From positions 496,001 to 560,000 of the forward strand of contig JADKHH010000001.1 of assembly GCA_016721905.1 (NCBI GenBank): DNA of 64,000 nt, given 5' to 3'. This stretch comes from Candidatus Opimibacter skivensis (GTDB lineage: Bacteria > Bacteroidota > Bacteroidia > Chitinophagales > Saprospiraceae). The number at the start of each line of letters is the position of its first letter. Positions within the stretch are counted from its first letter, which is position 1. The notes under the pieces are model-generated. The model had not been told where the DNA came from. It made no database searches and saw nothing but the letters and a program-made list of their open reading frames with translations. Both the position numbers and the translations under genes were made by a program. This document shows positions 26,372-36,871 of this stretch, piece after piece.

Positions 26372-27769
26372 AATAATCTCTTCCATCACCGTCGCCAGAT
26401 CCTCTCCGGCAATTTTCTTCACGAGGATTTTTTTATCCTTGTCCAGGACAAAAATCTGAGGGGTCGTCTTAACATCATAGATCACTTTATATCTGTTTTT
26501 CAGGTACTGATCTGAAGCATTGACCCAAATATCCATTCCTCTTTCTTTGATCGTACTCCAGCAGGAAGAAATATCTGAACCTGTCTTGGTGCAAATGGCC
26601 AGCAGCTCAACGCCTTTATCCTTGTAGGCATTATAAAAATCGATGATAAACGGAATGGACTTTTTACAATGTCCGCATTCCGGATCCCAGAAAAAGAGGA
26701 CGGTATATTCAGCCTTGATGGAATGGATAGTAATTGTTTCACCGTTTTCTTTGAAGAAAGGAAGGTCTGGTGCGATTTTGCCAATCAAGATGGGCCGAAG
26801 GGTTTCGGCTTGTGCGATGAGCTTATCCAACTGTTCTTTCTCCATCCAGGTGGCTAGCCCCTTGGCATAATACTGATCGACAAGGTGCACGTAAGCGGCA
26901 TCCATCCCCATACGCTTAGATCGCGCAGATTCATTGAGGAAATGTACGAGATAGTATTGAAAAGCTTCAGGATTCTTATCCATTTTACTGAGCAGATAAT
27001 CCATGGCGACGATCTGGCTATCCGGCACCTGATAGGTCAGTTTCTGGAGATAGAAATCAATCTTCTGGTGTATGACGCCTGAGCGCATGGCCCGGGGATC
27101 ATTGAGATCAAACTGATCAAAGTAATGGGCCCTGAAATATTCATATTGTTTCTGCTTTCGATCACTCTCTTCAAGGTCTTCATAGGGGGGAACATCGATT
27201 TCCTGATTAGCCCGAATCAGCATCGATGTAATCGTTTTTGGATACTTTTTAATTTCTTCTGCCTGAATTTTGGCAACCTCTTCGTCGATGACTGCCAGCT
27301 CCGCCTTATAGGTGCCTGCCTGGAGAGAATCCTCAATCATTAATTTCTTGAGTTCTTCTGCACGAGGACGGCGCTCTTCAAGTTTGCGGAGGTAGTCATA
27401 ATAAATTTCATTCTCACTACTCCCCTTGAATTTTGCAGATTTTACAATATCATTGAGATCAACAGTCAGGGAAAACCGCTGCTGATCGGCGGCAACCAGC
27501 ACATGCACAAACTTATTATCCGGTGGAATCACCAGTAGGTATACACCCGGCTCCAAAGGTTCATCACCTTCAAAGACAAATTTCCCCTGGTTTACCAGTG
27601 CAGTATCCTTGAGATATTGCGATTTGCCAAAATAATAGCCGAGTTTAAGGGTGTCCCCATCGTAGTTTTGACACTGAACCTCTATTCTATATCCCCCTTC
27701 AGGGCCGGAGGCCCAGGCAGCGAAAGAGAAAAGAAAACTGAAAACAAACAAAGTGATGATAATGCGCAT
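26351..27769 (-). CDS. TlpA-like periplasmic thioredoxin protein
   Basis: 472-residue exported thiol-disulfide protein. A signal peptide (FVFSFLFSFAAWA) is followed by a DUF4369-like beta domain (about 25-130), a helical middle of the DUF5106 type, and a C-terminal thioredoxin fold with the active site DPECGHCKKSIPF (CxxC). Such proteins reduce or isomerise disulfides at the periplasmic face. The final residues KVKSEK and the stop codon are encoded by AAAGTGA heptamers of the flanking repeat tract, so the C-terminus seems to have been captured by, or to have seeded, the repeat. Confidence 0.88.
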   Translation of the reverse strand: MRIIITLFVFSFLFSFAAWASGPEGGYRIEVQCQNYDGDTLKLGYYFGKSQYLKDTALVNQGKFVFEGDEPLEPGVYLLVIPPDNKFVHVLVAADQQRFSLTVDLNDIVKSAKFKGSSENEIYYDYLRKLEERRPRAEELKKLMIEDSLQAGTYKAELAVIDEEVAKIQAEEIKKYPKTITSMLIRANQEIDVPPYEDLEESDRKQKQYEYFRAHYFDQFDLNDPRAMRSGVIHQKIDFYLQKLTYQVPDSQIVAMDYLLSKMDKNPEAFQYYLVHFLNESARSKRMGMDAAYVHLVDQYYAKGLATWMEKEQLDKLIAQAETLRPILIGKIAPDLPFFKENGETITIHSIKAEYTVLFFWDPECGHCKKSIPFIIDFYNAYKDKGVELLAICTKTGSDISSCWSTIKERGMDIWVNASDQYLKNRYKVIYDVKTTPQIFVLDKDKKILVKKIAGEDLATVMEEIIKVKSEK

Positions 27770-27936
27770 AATTCCCTGTCTTTTTCGATCCTGCCTTCTT
27801 TATCTGATGGCAGTCCGCCAAAGTTAGGAACTCCGAGGAAATGACACTTAAGCCGATAGTGGCTTACTTCACAATAGAAAGTTAAAAGCCATCGATATCT
27901 TTTCGTGAACAAAGAGATACCTTCATTCCACATGCG

Positions 27937-28548
27937 CTATTCGCCGATCAGTTTTTTCTTCATGGCTGTAAACTCCTCTTCGGAGATCAGGCCTTCGCGT
28001 CTTAATTCCGCCAGCTCCTTTAATTTATCCACCGTTTTACCGGAAGTCTTACCTTCGGCGGCCTGCTCGGCTGCTTCACGCTTTCTCTCATTTTCTCGCT
28101 TTATCTGCTCAGCGACTTTCTTGCCCTTCTCAAATTTTTCATTGTACATCTTCTTCAATCTCTTCGGATCGAAATCGAGGAAGGTGCCACCGGTTTCGAA
28201 GTGCTTTTTAAATACCTCCCCTAATGCATAGGAGGAAGCACCGGATAAAACGGCCATCGTGACCCCGCCTATCACAGAGCCAATGCCCGGTATAAATTTG
28301 ATCATTGCCTTTGCACCCATCCTCGCGAGTCCGGATCCTGTCAGGCTGGTGATAATTGCTTTTCCTTCAGACTCCTTGAAATCCTGGTCATAGAGTTTGC
28401 ACAATTGGCGGATCATATCCAACTGGATACCACTCACGGCGAAAAAATCAACAATGGGTACGGGAATCAGTCCGGCTCCCATGGACCATATAATGTGATT
28501 CTTGATGATCGTATCTGCGTGCCTTTCTCTTTCTGTTTTTTCTGACAT
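27937..28548 (-). CDS. DUF697-like membrane protein with C-terminal SHOCT domain
   Basis: 203-residue protein. Residues 10-130 resemble the DUF697/YcjF-type domain: HADTIIKNHIIWSMGAGLIPVPIVDFF, then glycine-rich amphipathic helices (FIPGIGSVIGGVTMAVLSGASSYALG). A charged Lys/Glu coiled-coil stretch (about 145-170) links to a SHOCT motif (KLKELAELRREGLISEEEFTAMKKKLI) at the C-terminus, a short module seen at the ends of many membrane or oligomeric proteins. The function is unknown. It is downstream of the alpha-2-macroglobulin gene on the same strand with a 177-bp gap. Confidence 0.82.
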   Translation of the reverse strand: MSEKTERERHADTIIKNHIIWSMGAGLIPVPIVDFFAVSGIQLDMIRQLCKLYDQDFKESEGKAIITSLTGSGLARMGAKAMIKFIPGIGSVIGGVTMAVLSGASSYALGEVFKKHFETGGTFLDFDPKRLKKMYNEKFEKGKKVAEQIKRENERKREAAEQAAEGKTSGKTVDKLKELAELRREGLISEEEFTAMKKKLIGE

Positions 28549-28725
28549 ATCGTTGTTGCTGATTGTTTAGTTTGGTTCCTGCTCCCCGAATATCAGGGAA
28601 TTTCGGGACTTAAAGACTGATAATTTCGACTATCAAGCCATCTCATGCGATCAATACTTTTAATCCACATTACCGGGAGTCTGCAATCCACCGAAAGGTG
28701 ACAGCAGACACCCGGTCTGCTTATT

Positions 28726-31700
28726 TTAGTTTTTAGTCGCCATAACTCTGTTACCCTGACTGTGGCTGCCAAACTCAGGGGCATACATACACTGCAAGGT
28801 GGCCAGGCCTTCACTGTATGCACCTGCCTGTGCAACGGTCACAGGATATTCAATGACATATTTGCCACGTGGCAGGTAATCAATAAAGAAATGAGTAGCG
28901 AGGTCACGGGTACTTTGATAATATCCCAAACCACCACCCCATCGGTAACCACTTAGTACATCCATTGGTTCAAATCCTGAAGCTCTCAGATCTTTCAGAT
29001 GGACAAACTCCATGGACCTATCTGTTTCAATGGTAAGTCTGACTATTAATTTGTCACCCACTTTCAATGCCCTGAAAGGAGCCGCTTCTGTCACTTCTCC
29101 CCGATCCGTATTCTTGACAATCAGCAATGAACGGGTCACCTTGAGCGGGTTATTGTCAACTGTAGCTTTGACTTTATCAATATCTTCCCAGTATTGCCAG
29201 TATGCGCTTCCCCAGGCTATATGTGAGTTTGGATTGCTCACCGTAACAGTTGACCAATCTGATTTGATCTGATCACCATCCCATGATTTCTTTACATAGC
29301 CAGTGCCCCCCTCCACGGAGGTAGAATTACCTATCACTTCCTGACTACCAAGTTTGACCTGGACGATTCCGACAGATTGCAACCAGGTATCCGGATGAAT
29401 CAGTAAAGCATAGATCGCAGAGGCAGTTGCCTTCGTTGTTTTCCACTGGGTAGTTTGCTTTTGCTTTAACAACCAGACCCGCAGTTCATCTACTTCTGCT
29501 TGTGGTACATCCATGTCCTGGAATAATTCAATCATCAGGGATTGTAACTCCACAGCAGCTTCATTCCATTGAAATCCCGGAGATAATTTCCAGTAACGTC
29601 CCAGTTCCTCATGGACAATGGTTCGCTCGCGTAATGATGCAAGAATCTCTTTGGAAACACTTGCTTGTGGCCAGGTCCTGAAACTTGCCAATGCTGTCAA
29701 CCCCTGATCATAGATACCGAATTGCAACCAATACTTTTCGATCTGCGCCCGTAAGTAACCATTGATTTCATCTATCTGTGCAGGATGCTCAATGTTGGGA
29801 AAGAATGATCGTGTATACAGATAATGCAACTGCATCGAGCTAATCTGAAGATCACTCATTTTAAGTTTTCCCTTCGCCTCAAGTTTCTTCAGTTCATCAT
29901 ACCATTCAATCATCCTTGAATCAATATAAGGTACGGCTTTCAGAATAATATCACTTCCATTACCTGCCGGAAGAGCAACGCCCATCTTATTTAAATGACC
30001 GAATCCCTCCAGTATATATTGTGTGATATACCAGTTGTCCCTGCCTCCGGGGAACCATGGGAAACCACCATTCGACATCTGAGCCTGGCGCAATTGATCA
30101 AGAGATTGCTGGCTTTCATGTCGCAACCTGTTTGTCTCAAACAATAATGCAATGTCCTTCTTCTGTTGCGTTTCTCCCATGGCATCACGTACCCAGGGGG
30201 TCTCTTCCAGCAATGCAGATTTCAAGTCCTTGTTCTTTGATAAATTACTGACCAGGGCATCATCACCTGTTGCACTCCAGGCATTGTAGACCTGACGTAT
30301 AGCAGGATATTTTCCGGCGATATGGGAAGCAAGTGTATTGGCATACATTCTGCTGAAAATCTGCTCAGCACATTCATGTGGATATTCCATCAGGTAAGGC
30401 AACGCCTGCACTGCGTACCATGCAGGTGATGTTGTCATCTCTACAACATATTGATGATTGATAGAATTGGCCGACTTCTTATCGAGCATGGATTTGAAAA
30501 CAAAAGTCCTTGTCTCATTTGCTTTGATAGGCAATGGCAACGTTTCTGTAATCAAAACACTATTGGTGACTACCGGCAGGATTGATTCTTCTCCGTCAGA
30601 GAATGCTCCTGCTGAAGCTGTGACCTGATATTTAACGGGTCTTTTCCAGCCAGAAGGCACATGGAGTGTCCAGACAATAGGCGAACTTCCATTTTGGGCT
30701 ACCTGTAAAGGTTGATCACTGGATTTTAAACCCCATGCAGTTGAAACATCTTCATCCGTAAAAGCATCGATGATTTTCAACCTGGAATTACCGGATATAG
30801 CCTCCTTTGTGAGATTAGAAACTTTGATCTGAAAAGCGATGGTATCGCCATCACGGAAGAAACGTGGGGGGTTTGGGAAAACCATCAATTGCTTTTGCGT
30901 AACCGCTTCCGCCTGGGCCAATCCAAATGCAAGTTCCTTTGTATGGGCAAGGGCCTGGAACTTCCATCTGGTTAAACCCTCTTTCATCTTGAAAGTAAAC
31001 GTAAGTCTACCCTGCTCATCCGTATTGATCTGAGGATAGAAGAAAACCGTTTCATCCAACACTGATCTTACTGGAGGAGGTGATTTCAACTCTTCCACAG
31101 ATTCCTTTTTGAGGTCCTCTACTTCATTCATTTGGTCGACACCGCCTTGCGTTGCCCCTGCTTCCATCGCGGAAGGCGCCGGCATTTGGCCATCTGCTGC
31201 CTGCTCCCTAAGGCCTTCTCCATTCTTATATCTTTTCCCGCCACGTACCATCGGATAGTATCCGCCTTCGGGATAATATCCAAATTCGTTAATATCTCTA
31301 TACTGTCGTACCGGCATATCCTGATAGTCCTGGTCCCAGTGGTAAGACAATCCCCAATAGTTAGCAGCTATCGGTTGCGTCCATTGGATTCCAATACGTG
31401 ATGATGTGGAAGGATATAAACTCATTTGCCATTTATGCGGAACAAAGGCATCAAGAGAAGCATCATACATACTCATCACCAACTCCGCCATGACTTTCTC
31501 CTGCTTTTGACCTTCAACTGTCAGGGTCCAGGTTTCTTCATCACCAGGCTCCATTTTATCACGCCAGGTTTTCAGGTTTACTTTCAATTCTTTATTTGAC
31601 CATGGTACTTGTATGAGTTGCTGGTCTTTATAGAAGCGGTTGTTGTAAGCAGTAAGATGATGCACATAGACACCTCCTCTATCTTCTTCTGTCAACTTAA

Positions 31701-34700
31701 CTACTGGATCTGCAATTATTGGCAAGTTAAGCATGCTCCTTTGGGCTAGTGAAGTTCGGTGTTCTATGACTCTGATCGTCTTTGGAGGTGCTACTATTCC
31801 CGTTAGCACATCAAAATAAACAGTATTTCCTGGCTCGTATTTCTGATCATTGAAATCTATCTGACTTACTTCATAACCAGGCAACATCTGACCTTTGTCA
31901 TACGCCATGATATATTGGTCGATCTTGAATTCCTTGCCAGTGGCATCTTTCCAGTTCGAGCTTACTTTATAATACCCAGGTGCTGTGATCAGGTTAGAAA
32001 AATCCATTGTACCTGTGCCATCAACAACAAACGATTTCTTTCCGATGACTCTATCTACTGGCCAACCAGACATTTCCTCCCGCCCAGGAACAGCATAATC
32101 TGCAAACCTTGTTACATACTCCTGCTCAGATAAGGTAAGTATATCCGGAACTGCCCACAATCTATTTCGTCGATTCTGTGCCGGTCCTTTAATCGCTGAA
32201 ATTTCAACCTCTCCATTTACTTTTACATCAGCCCCATCACTATTGGTAGCTGTCACCTCGATCGACTTCAGGCTTTGTATTGAAATACGCTCACGAAGAC
32301 TGATGTTGATCTCGTAGCCTTGTTGATTCAGCACGAGCGATTTGGTGGCTTCATGTGTTTCACCTGTGATATCTGTGACGATGACGGTGATTTCAAACCT
32401 GTACATCAAATCCGGGTCTCCACCTGGTTTCCCTTTGGCGGGAAATGTGATATCGATGCCACCATCCTCCTGGGTAAACAGCTGGCCGGTTGCCAATACC
32501 TGGCGATCATCACGTACAGGCCAGAATCTTTTTGAATAACCATACCACCAGGGCCTGAAAGCAATACGTTCAACCCGGTATCCCGCTGCTGCTCCGGCAA
32601 CAGGGCTACCGGCATAATCTTTGGCCATACCATGTATGGTTACATTTTCATTCAAGCGTGCAACCTGATTCAACGTATCAAAAGTGACCTCAAACTTTGG
32701 ACGCTTATATTCTTCCACGCGGAAATAATGTCTACCCGATCCATAACTAGAGGAAATGGACATCTGACCGGTTAGGCCTCCCGAAGGAAGATCAACCTGC
32801 CCAAAAAAAGTGCCGTATGCATTGGTCGTTAATGACTGCTTCGAAACCACCTGGCCATTTGCGTCGTATAATACGACATCAACATTTTTATTCGTGACGA
32901 TAGAGGGTAGCCCAGACTTATCAAAATCAAGAGCATAGCCCTTGAAGAAAAGTTTTTGACCTGGCCTGTATATTGCTCTGTCTGTAAAAAAGAGCGTAGT
33001 CGGATTTGATTTCGTACCAGATGAATACAGATAAGCGTAGTATGCATCATCTACATACAACTCATCGGCGCCCTTGGTGAGTCTCAGTGAAATACTCTTA
33101 TTGTTGTGTGACGGGATTTGCACCCAGCCATTCCCATCGCTGATAGCTTGCCCAAGTTTGAGTTCTTCTTGCTTTCGGAGGCCTGCATTATATTCGTAAG
33201 AAATGAATTCAACATTGACTCCTTCCACCGGCAATCCGGTTGACCGATTGACGACCGCTGCAACTTCTCCTTGTTCTGTATCATCCAGATACCAATACGC
33301 CAATTCAGATACCGTAAACATGACTGTACCAGTAGTAGCTGTATTGTTATCAAAGTTTTCATGATCTGAAACAAGGAGTGCATAATGTCCGACTGGAAGA
33401 GCAGGCAGCGCAATCTCTGTATTATGCTGCTGGTGATCATTCCCTGAATCAAAGGTTTGTTTCCAATCCTTCCTTGAGGATAATTGATTCAATTTTCGCA
33501 AGACCTCTTCACCATCCCATGTATCACCCCGCCATCTTTTGGGGGATTCCGGAAGTTTTACAATTTTCAGATATAATGAAGAAAGATTCCGATACTCCAA
33601 CTGAGCCAACAATTCCTCTCCAGGAAGGCTAATGGATTCGACGCTTGCAGAAACGGACTTTTGTTCTATTTGCTGTATCAGGGTCTTGCATAACTGACTT
33701 CCATACGCATCAGGAAAAGTGCGGATTGCCCGCTCACAAATTTCAATAGCCTCGTTAAAAGCGTAACGCATTGATGAATCCTGTTCTTCCCGCCATTGAC
33801 TCCCTTTGCTGATCAATAATTCAGCTCTGTAATAATCGATGAGTGTTGATTCAGGATTATCCTTGTGCATACTAGCCAGATTCATCAGGGCCGACTGATA
33901 TAATGAATCTTTATTGTCAATGATGATATTTTGATGGACAAACTGAAGCCGTTTCAAATCTGCGTCCAGCAAAGCGGATTCATGTGCTTTATCTTCGAGG
34001 CGAAATGCGATAAGATCCTGAAACCAGCGTAGTGCAAGCCAGGTGGATGATGTGCTGTCTGCTGAAGAAAAATCACGGGTCGCAAATGATTTTGCAGGGT
34101 TGAAAGCATTTGGATCCGTCAGCACAAAATCATATGCAGGCTTTGTCAGATATGATTCAGTTCCTGCAAAAAAATCCAATGCCCGATGCATCAGAATATC
34201 ATACAGGGTTGGTCTCAGGTCATCTGTGTTTTTTTCTTCTGTCAGCAGCGGGAGATATGCTTTGACATCAGCAGTTTTTAAACCAGTCCATTGAACTGAC
34301 TGTGCATAATGTGAATGAATCTTATCTGTAAAATGACGGATTCCCCAAGTACGGATATCTGGTCCTGGAGCTCCTCCAAACTCAGTCCGGTTCTTCAATT
34401 CCCATAGATGTGTTTGAAGATAGATCGTATACCAGCGAGCCAGCAGGGAATGCATGACTGATTTTGCCGGCTCAGGGAAGGACTCCAACTCGGATTCTCC
34501 GCGCTCCAATGCTTTGATAGCAGAATCTTCCTCAAGCTGAGTAAGATATCTGTTTTCATACAAAGTGGCCTTAATGAGGTTGGTAGATTCCGAGCCTGTT
34601 AAAGCCAATTGCTTGATTTTTCTGACTTTTTCCAATGCTGAAGTCGCAAGCCCTTTCTGCTCAAGTGAATCAATGGATTTCCATAATTTCTCCATCACTA

Positions 34701-34800
34701 CAGGATCAATCGTTGAAGGATTTGTAACAGGAGCCGGCCTGGATTTGCAGGACATCAGGAACAAAATGGCAAATGCCATCGCTGATAATTGGTATTTCAT
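28726..34800 (-). CDS. Alpha-2-macroglobulin family lipoprotein
   Basis: 2024-residue lipoprotein of the bacterial alpha-2-macroglobulin family, protease-trapping proteins of the periplasm. A lipobox (LFLMSC) gives a mature N-terminus at C18. A TPR-like helical region (to about 400) precedes MG domains with macroglobulin motifs (IYRPGQKLFFKGY, YKRPKFEVTFD). The thioester motif CAEQ is intact at C1477 (PHECAEQIF), followed by the complement-like alpha/alpha toroid (QMSNGGFPWFPGGRDNWYITQYIL). The partner gene pbpC, often next to such genes, is absent here. The region around residues 1190-1260 holds a low-complexity insert. Confidence 0.93.
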   Translation of the reverse strand: MKYQLSAMAFAILFLMSCKSRPAPVTNPSTIDPVVMEKLWKSIDSLEQKGLATSALEKVRKIKQLALTGSESTNLIKATLYENRYLTQLEEDSAIKALERGESELESFPEPAKSVMHSLLARWYTIYLQTHLWELKNRTEFGGAPGPDIRTWGIRHFTDKIHSHYAQSVQWTGLKTADVKAYLPLLTEEKNTDDLRPTLYDILMHRALDFFAGTESYLTKPAYDFVLTDPNAFNPAKSFATRDFSSADSTSSTWLALRWFQDLIAFRLEDKAHESALLDADLKRLQFVHQNIIIDNKDSLYQSALMNLASMHKDNPESTLIDYYRAELLISKGSQWREEQDSSMRYAFNEAIEICERAIRTFPDAYGSQLCKTLIQQIEQKSVSASVESISLPGEELLAQLEYRNLSSLYLKIVKLPESPKRWRGDTWDGEEVLRKLNQLSSRKDWKQTFDSGNDHQQHNTEIALPALPVGHYALLVSDHENFDNNTATTGTVMFTVSELAYWYLDDTEQGEVAAVVNRSTGLPVEGVNVEFISYEYNAGLRKQEELKLGQAISDGNGWVQIPSHNNKSISLRLTKGADELYVDDAYYAYLYSSGTKSNPTTLFFTDRAIYRPGQKLFFKGYALDFDKSGLPSIVTNKNVDVVLYDANGQVVSKQSLTTNAYGTFFGQVDLPSGGLTGQMSISSSYGSGRHYFRVEEYKRPKFEVTFDTLNQVARLNENVTIHGMAKDYAGSPVAGAAAGYRVERIAFRPWWYGYSKRFWPVRDDRQVLATGQLFTQEDGGIDITFPAKGKPGGDPDLMYRFEITVIVTDITGETHEATKSLVLNQQGYEINISLRERISIQSLKSIEVTATNSDGADVKVNGEVEISAIKGPAQNRRNRLWAVPDILTLSEQEYVTRFADYAVPGREEMSGWPVDRVIGKKSFVVDGTGTMDFSNLITAPGYYKVSSNWKDATGKEFKIDQYIMAYDKGQMLPGYEVSQIDFNDQKYEPGNTVYFDVLTGIVAPPKTIRVIEHRTSLAQRSMLNLPIIADPVVKLTEEDRGGVYVHHLTAYNNRFYKDQQLIQVPWSNKELKVNLKTWRDKMEPGDEETWTLTVEGQKQEKVMAELVMSMYDASLDAFVPHKWQMSLYPSTSSRIGIQWTQPIAANYWGLSYHWDQDYQDMPVRQYRDINEFGYYPEGGYYPMVRGGKRYKNGEGLREQAADGQMPAPSAMEAGATQGGVDQMNEVEDLKKESVEELKSPPPVRSVLDETVFFYPQINTDEQGRLTFTFKMKEGLTRWKFQALAHTKELAFGLAQAEAVTQKQLMVFPNPPRFFRDGDTIAFQIKVSNLTKEAISGNSRLKIIDAFTDEDVSTAWGLKSSDQPLQVAQNGSSPIVWTLHVPSGWKRPVKYQVTASAGAFSDGEESILPVVTNSVLITETLPLPIKANETRTFVFKSMLDKKSANSINHQYVVEMTTSPAWYAVQALPYLMEYPHECAEQIFSRMYANTLASHIAGKYPAIRQVYNAWSATGDDALVSNLSKNKDLKSALLEETPWVRDAMGETQQKKDIALLFETNRLRHESQQSLDQLRQAQMSNGGFPWFPGGRDNWYITQYILEGFGHLNKMGVALPAGNGSDIILKAVPYIDSRMIEWYDELKKLEAKGKLKMSDLQISSMQLHYLYTRSFFPNIEHPAQIDEINGYLRAQIEKYWLQFGIYDQGLTALASFRTWPQASVSKEILASLRERTIVHEELGRYWKLSPGFQWNEAAVELQSLMIELFQDMDVPQAEVDELRVWLLKQKQTTQWKTTKATASAIYALLIHPDTWLQSVGIVQVKLGSQEVIGNSTSVEGGTGYVKKSWDGDQIKSDWSTVTVSNPNSHIAWGSAYWQYWEDIDKVKATVDNNPLKVTRSLLIVKNTDRGEVTEAAPFRALKVGDKLIVRLTIETDRSMEFVHLKDLRASGFEPMDVLSGYRWGGGLGYYQSTRDLATHFFIDYLPRGKYVIEYPVTVAQAGAYSEGLATLQCMYAPEFGSHSQGNRVMATKN

Positions 34801-34922
34801 AAGGTTTCATTATTTATATTCAGATAGTAGATGCCTGAAAGGATAAAATTACAGAAGCGTAGTAACTCATTTAACGCTTTATTAACCGAAAGCCATATTG
34901 ACTTTCTCTCAAAACGGTCCGC

Positions 34923-35921
34923 TCAGGGAATGTAACGGTCCGGTAAAACCTCGGCAGGCAAAGGCAAATCCTCTGTTATGTGAGCGACCAACTGCTCTGC
35001 CCAGAATGGCGCAAGGCTGGTTCCTTTCGTTCCCATTCCATTAAAGATGTATTGCCCTGGACGTCCTGCTAAGGGACCAATCAAGGGACGCCTGTCATTA
35101 ACAGTAGGCCTGACTCCTGCCATATGCTTCACGACCTTTACGCTACCATTGTATACTTTTTCAATAGATGCCAGCAATCGTTCCTTTCCTTCCTGTGAAG
35201 GTGAAGGATTATCAGGCCAGGGATCGTAATAACTCCCAACCCAACACATTTCAGTATCATTCAAAGGCATTATAAAAACTTCTTCTTTGATGACCTCCCT
35301 GATCCTCCAATCCGGCATCATTAACAAGAGGGATTCACCTTTATTTGGGATGACCCTTGCAGCAACAGATGGATCAACTGCTCCTGTTGCAAAAATTTTA
35401 ATGCCTTCATATGGCGTATCGGTCGGATATGGTGAATCGATTATTTCCAACAATCCCTTTTCTGATAGAAATCCCCTCACAGCATTGAGCCATCCTGGTG
35501 TATCAAGCCTGTATCCACCGGTCACTATTCCATATGGCCGGTTGAGTGCATCGAGTTTAGCAGACTTCTTATCAGAAATATATTGCGCATATTCAGGATC
35601 ATACAGCCTGCGCTCCCATGCCGTTCTCCCCTCTTGATGAGACAAGTACCTAACGATTTCAACCGGAAAGAAAAATTCACCACCGGTAAGGCCTTCAGTC
35701 CATCTGTAAAATTCCAGTGCTTTGGGAACGAACTCATCTATACGCCATGCCTTTACATAACGTCGCCCGGTGATAGGTGCAATCAATCCGGAAGAAGCCA
35801 TGGAAGCTTCTCCAACCTGAGAACACCCAATTAATTTAAACGGAATATTCTTTCTGTAGAAGGTAAGTGCAAGTGTGCATCCTGCCAGCCCATGTCCAAC
35901 AATCAATATTTTCTTATCCAT
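34923..35921 (-). CDS. FAD-dependent oxidoreductase (DAO family)
   Basis: 332-residue protein with an N-terminal FAD-binding Rossmann motif (ILIVGHGLAGCTLA) and the DAO-family C-terminal motif GVRPTVNDRRPLIG with FNGMGTKGTSLAPFWAEQL. It looks like the small amine/glycine oxidase-type DAO branch and also recalls the oxidase half of MnmC, but no methyltransferase domain is attached. The substrate cannot be stated. It overlaps the upstream MmcQ/YjbR gene by 8 bp, so the three genes 36599-34923 form an operon. Confidence 0.85.
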   Translation of the reverse strand: MDKKILIVGHGLAGCTLALTFYRKNIPFKLIGCSQVGEASMASSGLIAPITGRRYVKAWRIDEFVPKALEFYRWTEGLTGGEFFFPVEIVRYLSHQEGRTAWERRLYDPEYAQYISDKKSAKLDALNRPYGIVTGGYRLDTPGWLNAVRGFLSEKGLLEIIDSPYPTDTPYEGIKIFATGAVDPSVAARVIPNKGESLLLMMPDWRIREVIKEEVFIMPLNDTEMCWVGSYYDPWPDNPSPSQEGKERLLASIEKVYNGSVKVVKHMAGVRPTVNDRRPLIGPLAGRPGQYIFNGMGTKGTSLAPFWAEQLVAHITEDLPLPAEVLPDRYIP

Positions 35922-36279
35922 CCGATTGTTGCAACGATTCTTTTAACTTCCTTGGCAGTCCCTCTACTACCAAACTGTATGAATGATCTATCAGATTAAT
36001 CAGCAAATCATTACCTAAACCATGTTCGAAGAAAACGGTATTCCAATGCTTTTTATTCATATGCCATCCTGGAATAATTTCACCAGGAAATTCCTCCCTG
36101 AGTTCAATGGCCCGCTCCGGATCACACTTGAGATTTACCTGAAACTCTTCTGCATCCAGACCTGTAAGGGCAAATGCCTTACCCATGACTTTGTAAACCA
36201 GGGTATCAGGGCCGAAAGGTAGTGTCTCCTCAACACCCTTCAGGTGCAGGCAATACTTCCGGAAGGACTCTATATCCAT
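35914..36279 (-). CDS. MmcQ/YjbR family protein
   Basis: 121-residue protein of the MmcQ/YjbR (CyaY-like fold) family. Diagnostic segments are KGVEETLPFGPDTLVYKVMGKAFAL, VNLKCDPERAIELREEF and PGWHMNKKHWNTV, in the expected order and length. The biochemical role of the family is unsettled; a DNA-binding-like fold has been described. It is the middle gene of a three-gene run: 2 bp after the SCP2 gene and overlapping the oxidoreductase by 8 bp. Confidence 0.9.
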   Translation of the reverse strand: MDIESFRKYCLHLKGVEETLPFGPDTLVYKVMGKAFALTGLDAEEFQVNLKCDPERAIELREEFPGEIIPGWHMNKKHWNTVFFEHGLGNDLLINLIDHSYSLVVEGLPRKLKESLQQSDG

Positions 36280-36281
36280 AA

Positions 36282-36599
36282 TTACATCAATCCAAAAATT
36301 TTCGCATACTTCAACATTTCTCCCTGGTTGGTGATTTTTACTTTTCCGGTCAGTACGGCCATCATTGGATTCAGGTCTCCGGAAGCGAGGCCCACAAAAT
36401 TATCGCCAGTCGCCCGGACCACACACTTAGGTTCATCTGTCAAACCATCCTCTACCGTAACTTTTTGATCGGCTACCCGAATGGTAAACTGACCACCATT
36501 ATCACCTTCCAAATCAAAATGGAAAACAGTCTCCAACCCTTCAATAGCAGCAGGGGAAACTTTTGATGGCAATGCAAATAGGAATTCTCTTGAAGTCAT
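36282..36599 (-). CDS. SCP2 sterol-binding domain protein
   Basis: 105-residue stand-alone SCP2 fold, a small lipid- or acyl-CoA-binding domain. Seen are the beta strands FHFDLEGDNGGQFTIRVADQKVTVEDGL and the C-terminal helix DLNPMMAVLTGKVKITNQGEMLKYAKIF, typical of the family. It is probably cytoplasmic, as there is no signal peptide. First gene of a short operon with MmcQ/YjbR and a FAD oxidoreductase. The ligand is unknown. Confidence 0.9.
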   Translation of the reverse strand: MTSREFLFALPSKVSPAAIEGLETVFHFDLEGDNGGQFTIRVADQKVTVEDGLTDEPKCVVRATGDNFVGLASGDLNPMMAVLTGKVKITNQGEMLKYAKIFGLM

Positions 36600-36871
36600 G
36601 AAATAGTAAATTATATGTGAAAATTGGCAGGCTGGAATCTACATTCCAATGCTCCGGCTCAAAGCTAAAACCTTAATTCCATTCAGAGCCCATTACCACA
36701 TTAAACAACAAAACTGTTGGAAAGATTATACTTTTTTCAAACCAAGATTATAGACTTGATTTTGTATGCCTGTATCGGTCCTGTTTATTTAAAAACCCAT
36801 TGTGTTAATTGTTGAATTTGGGATCATTCAGCAAATGATCAGTCAGTAATGCCAAACCTGGTGGTACATTT

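Noticed and set aside
28664..28720. Terminator after the alpha-2-macroglobulin gene (GCAGAC / GTCTGC hairpin)
   Set aside because: The stem is only 6 bp and the T-rich side lies on the wrong strand for that gene.
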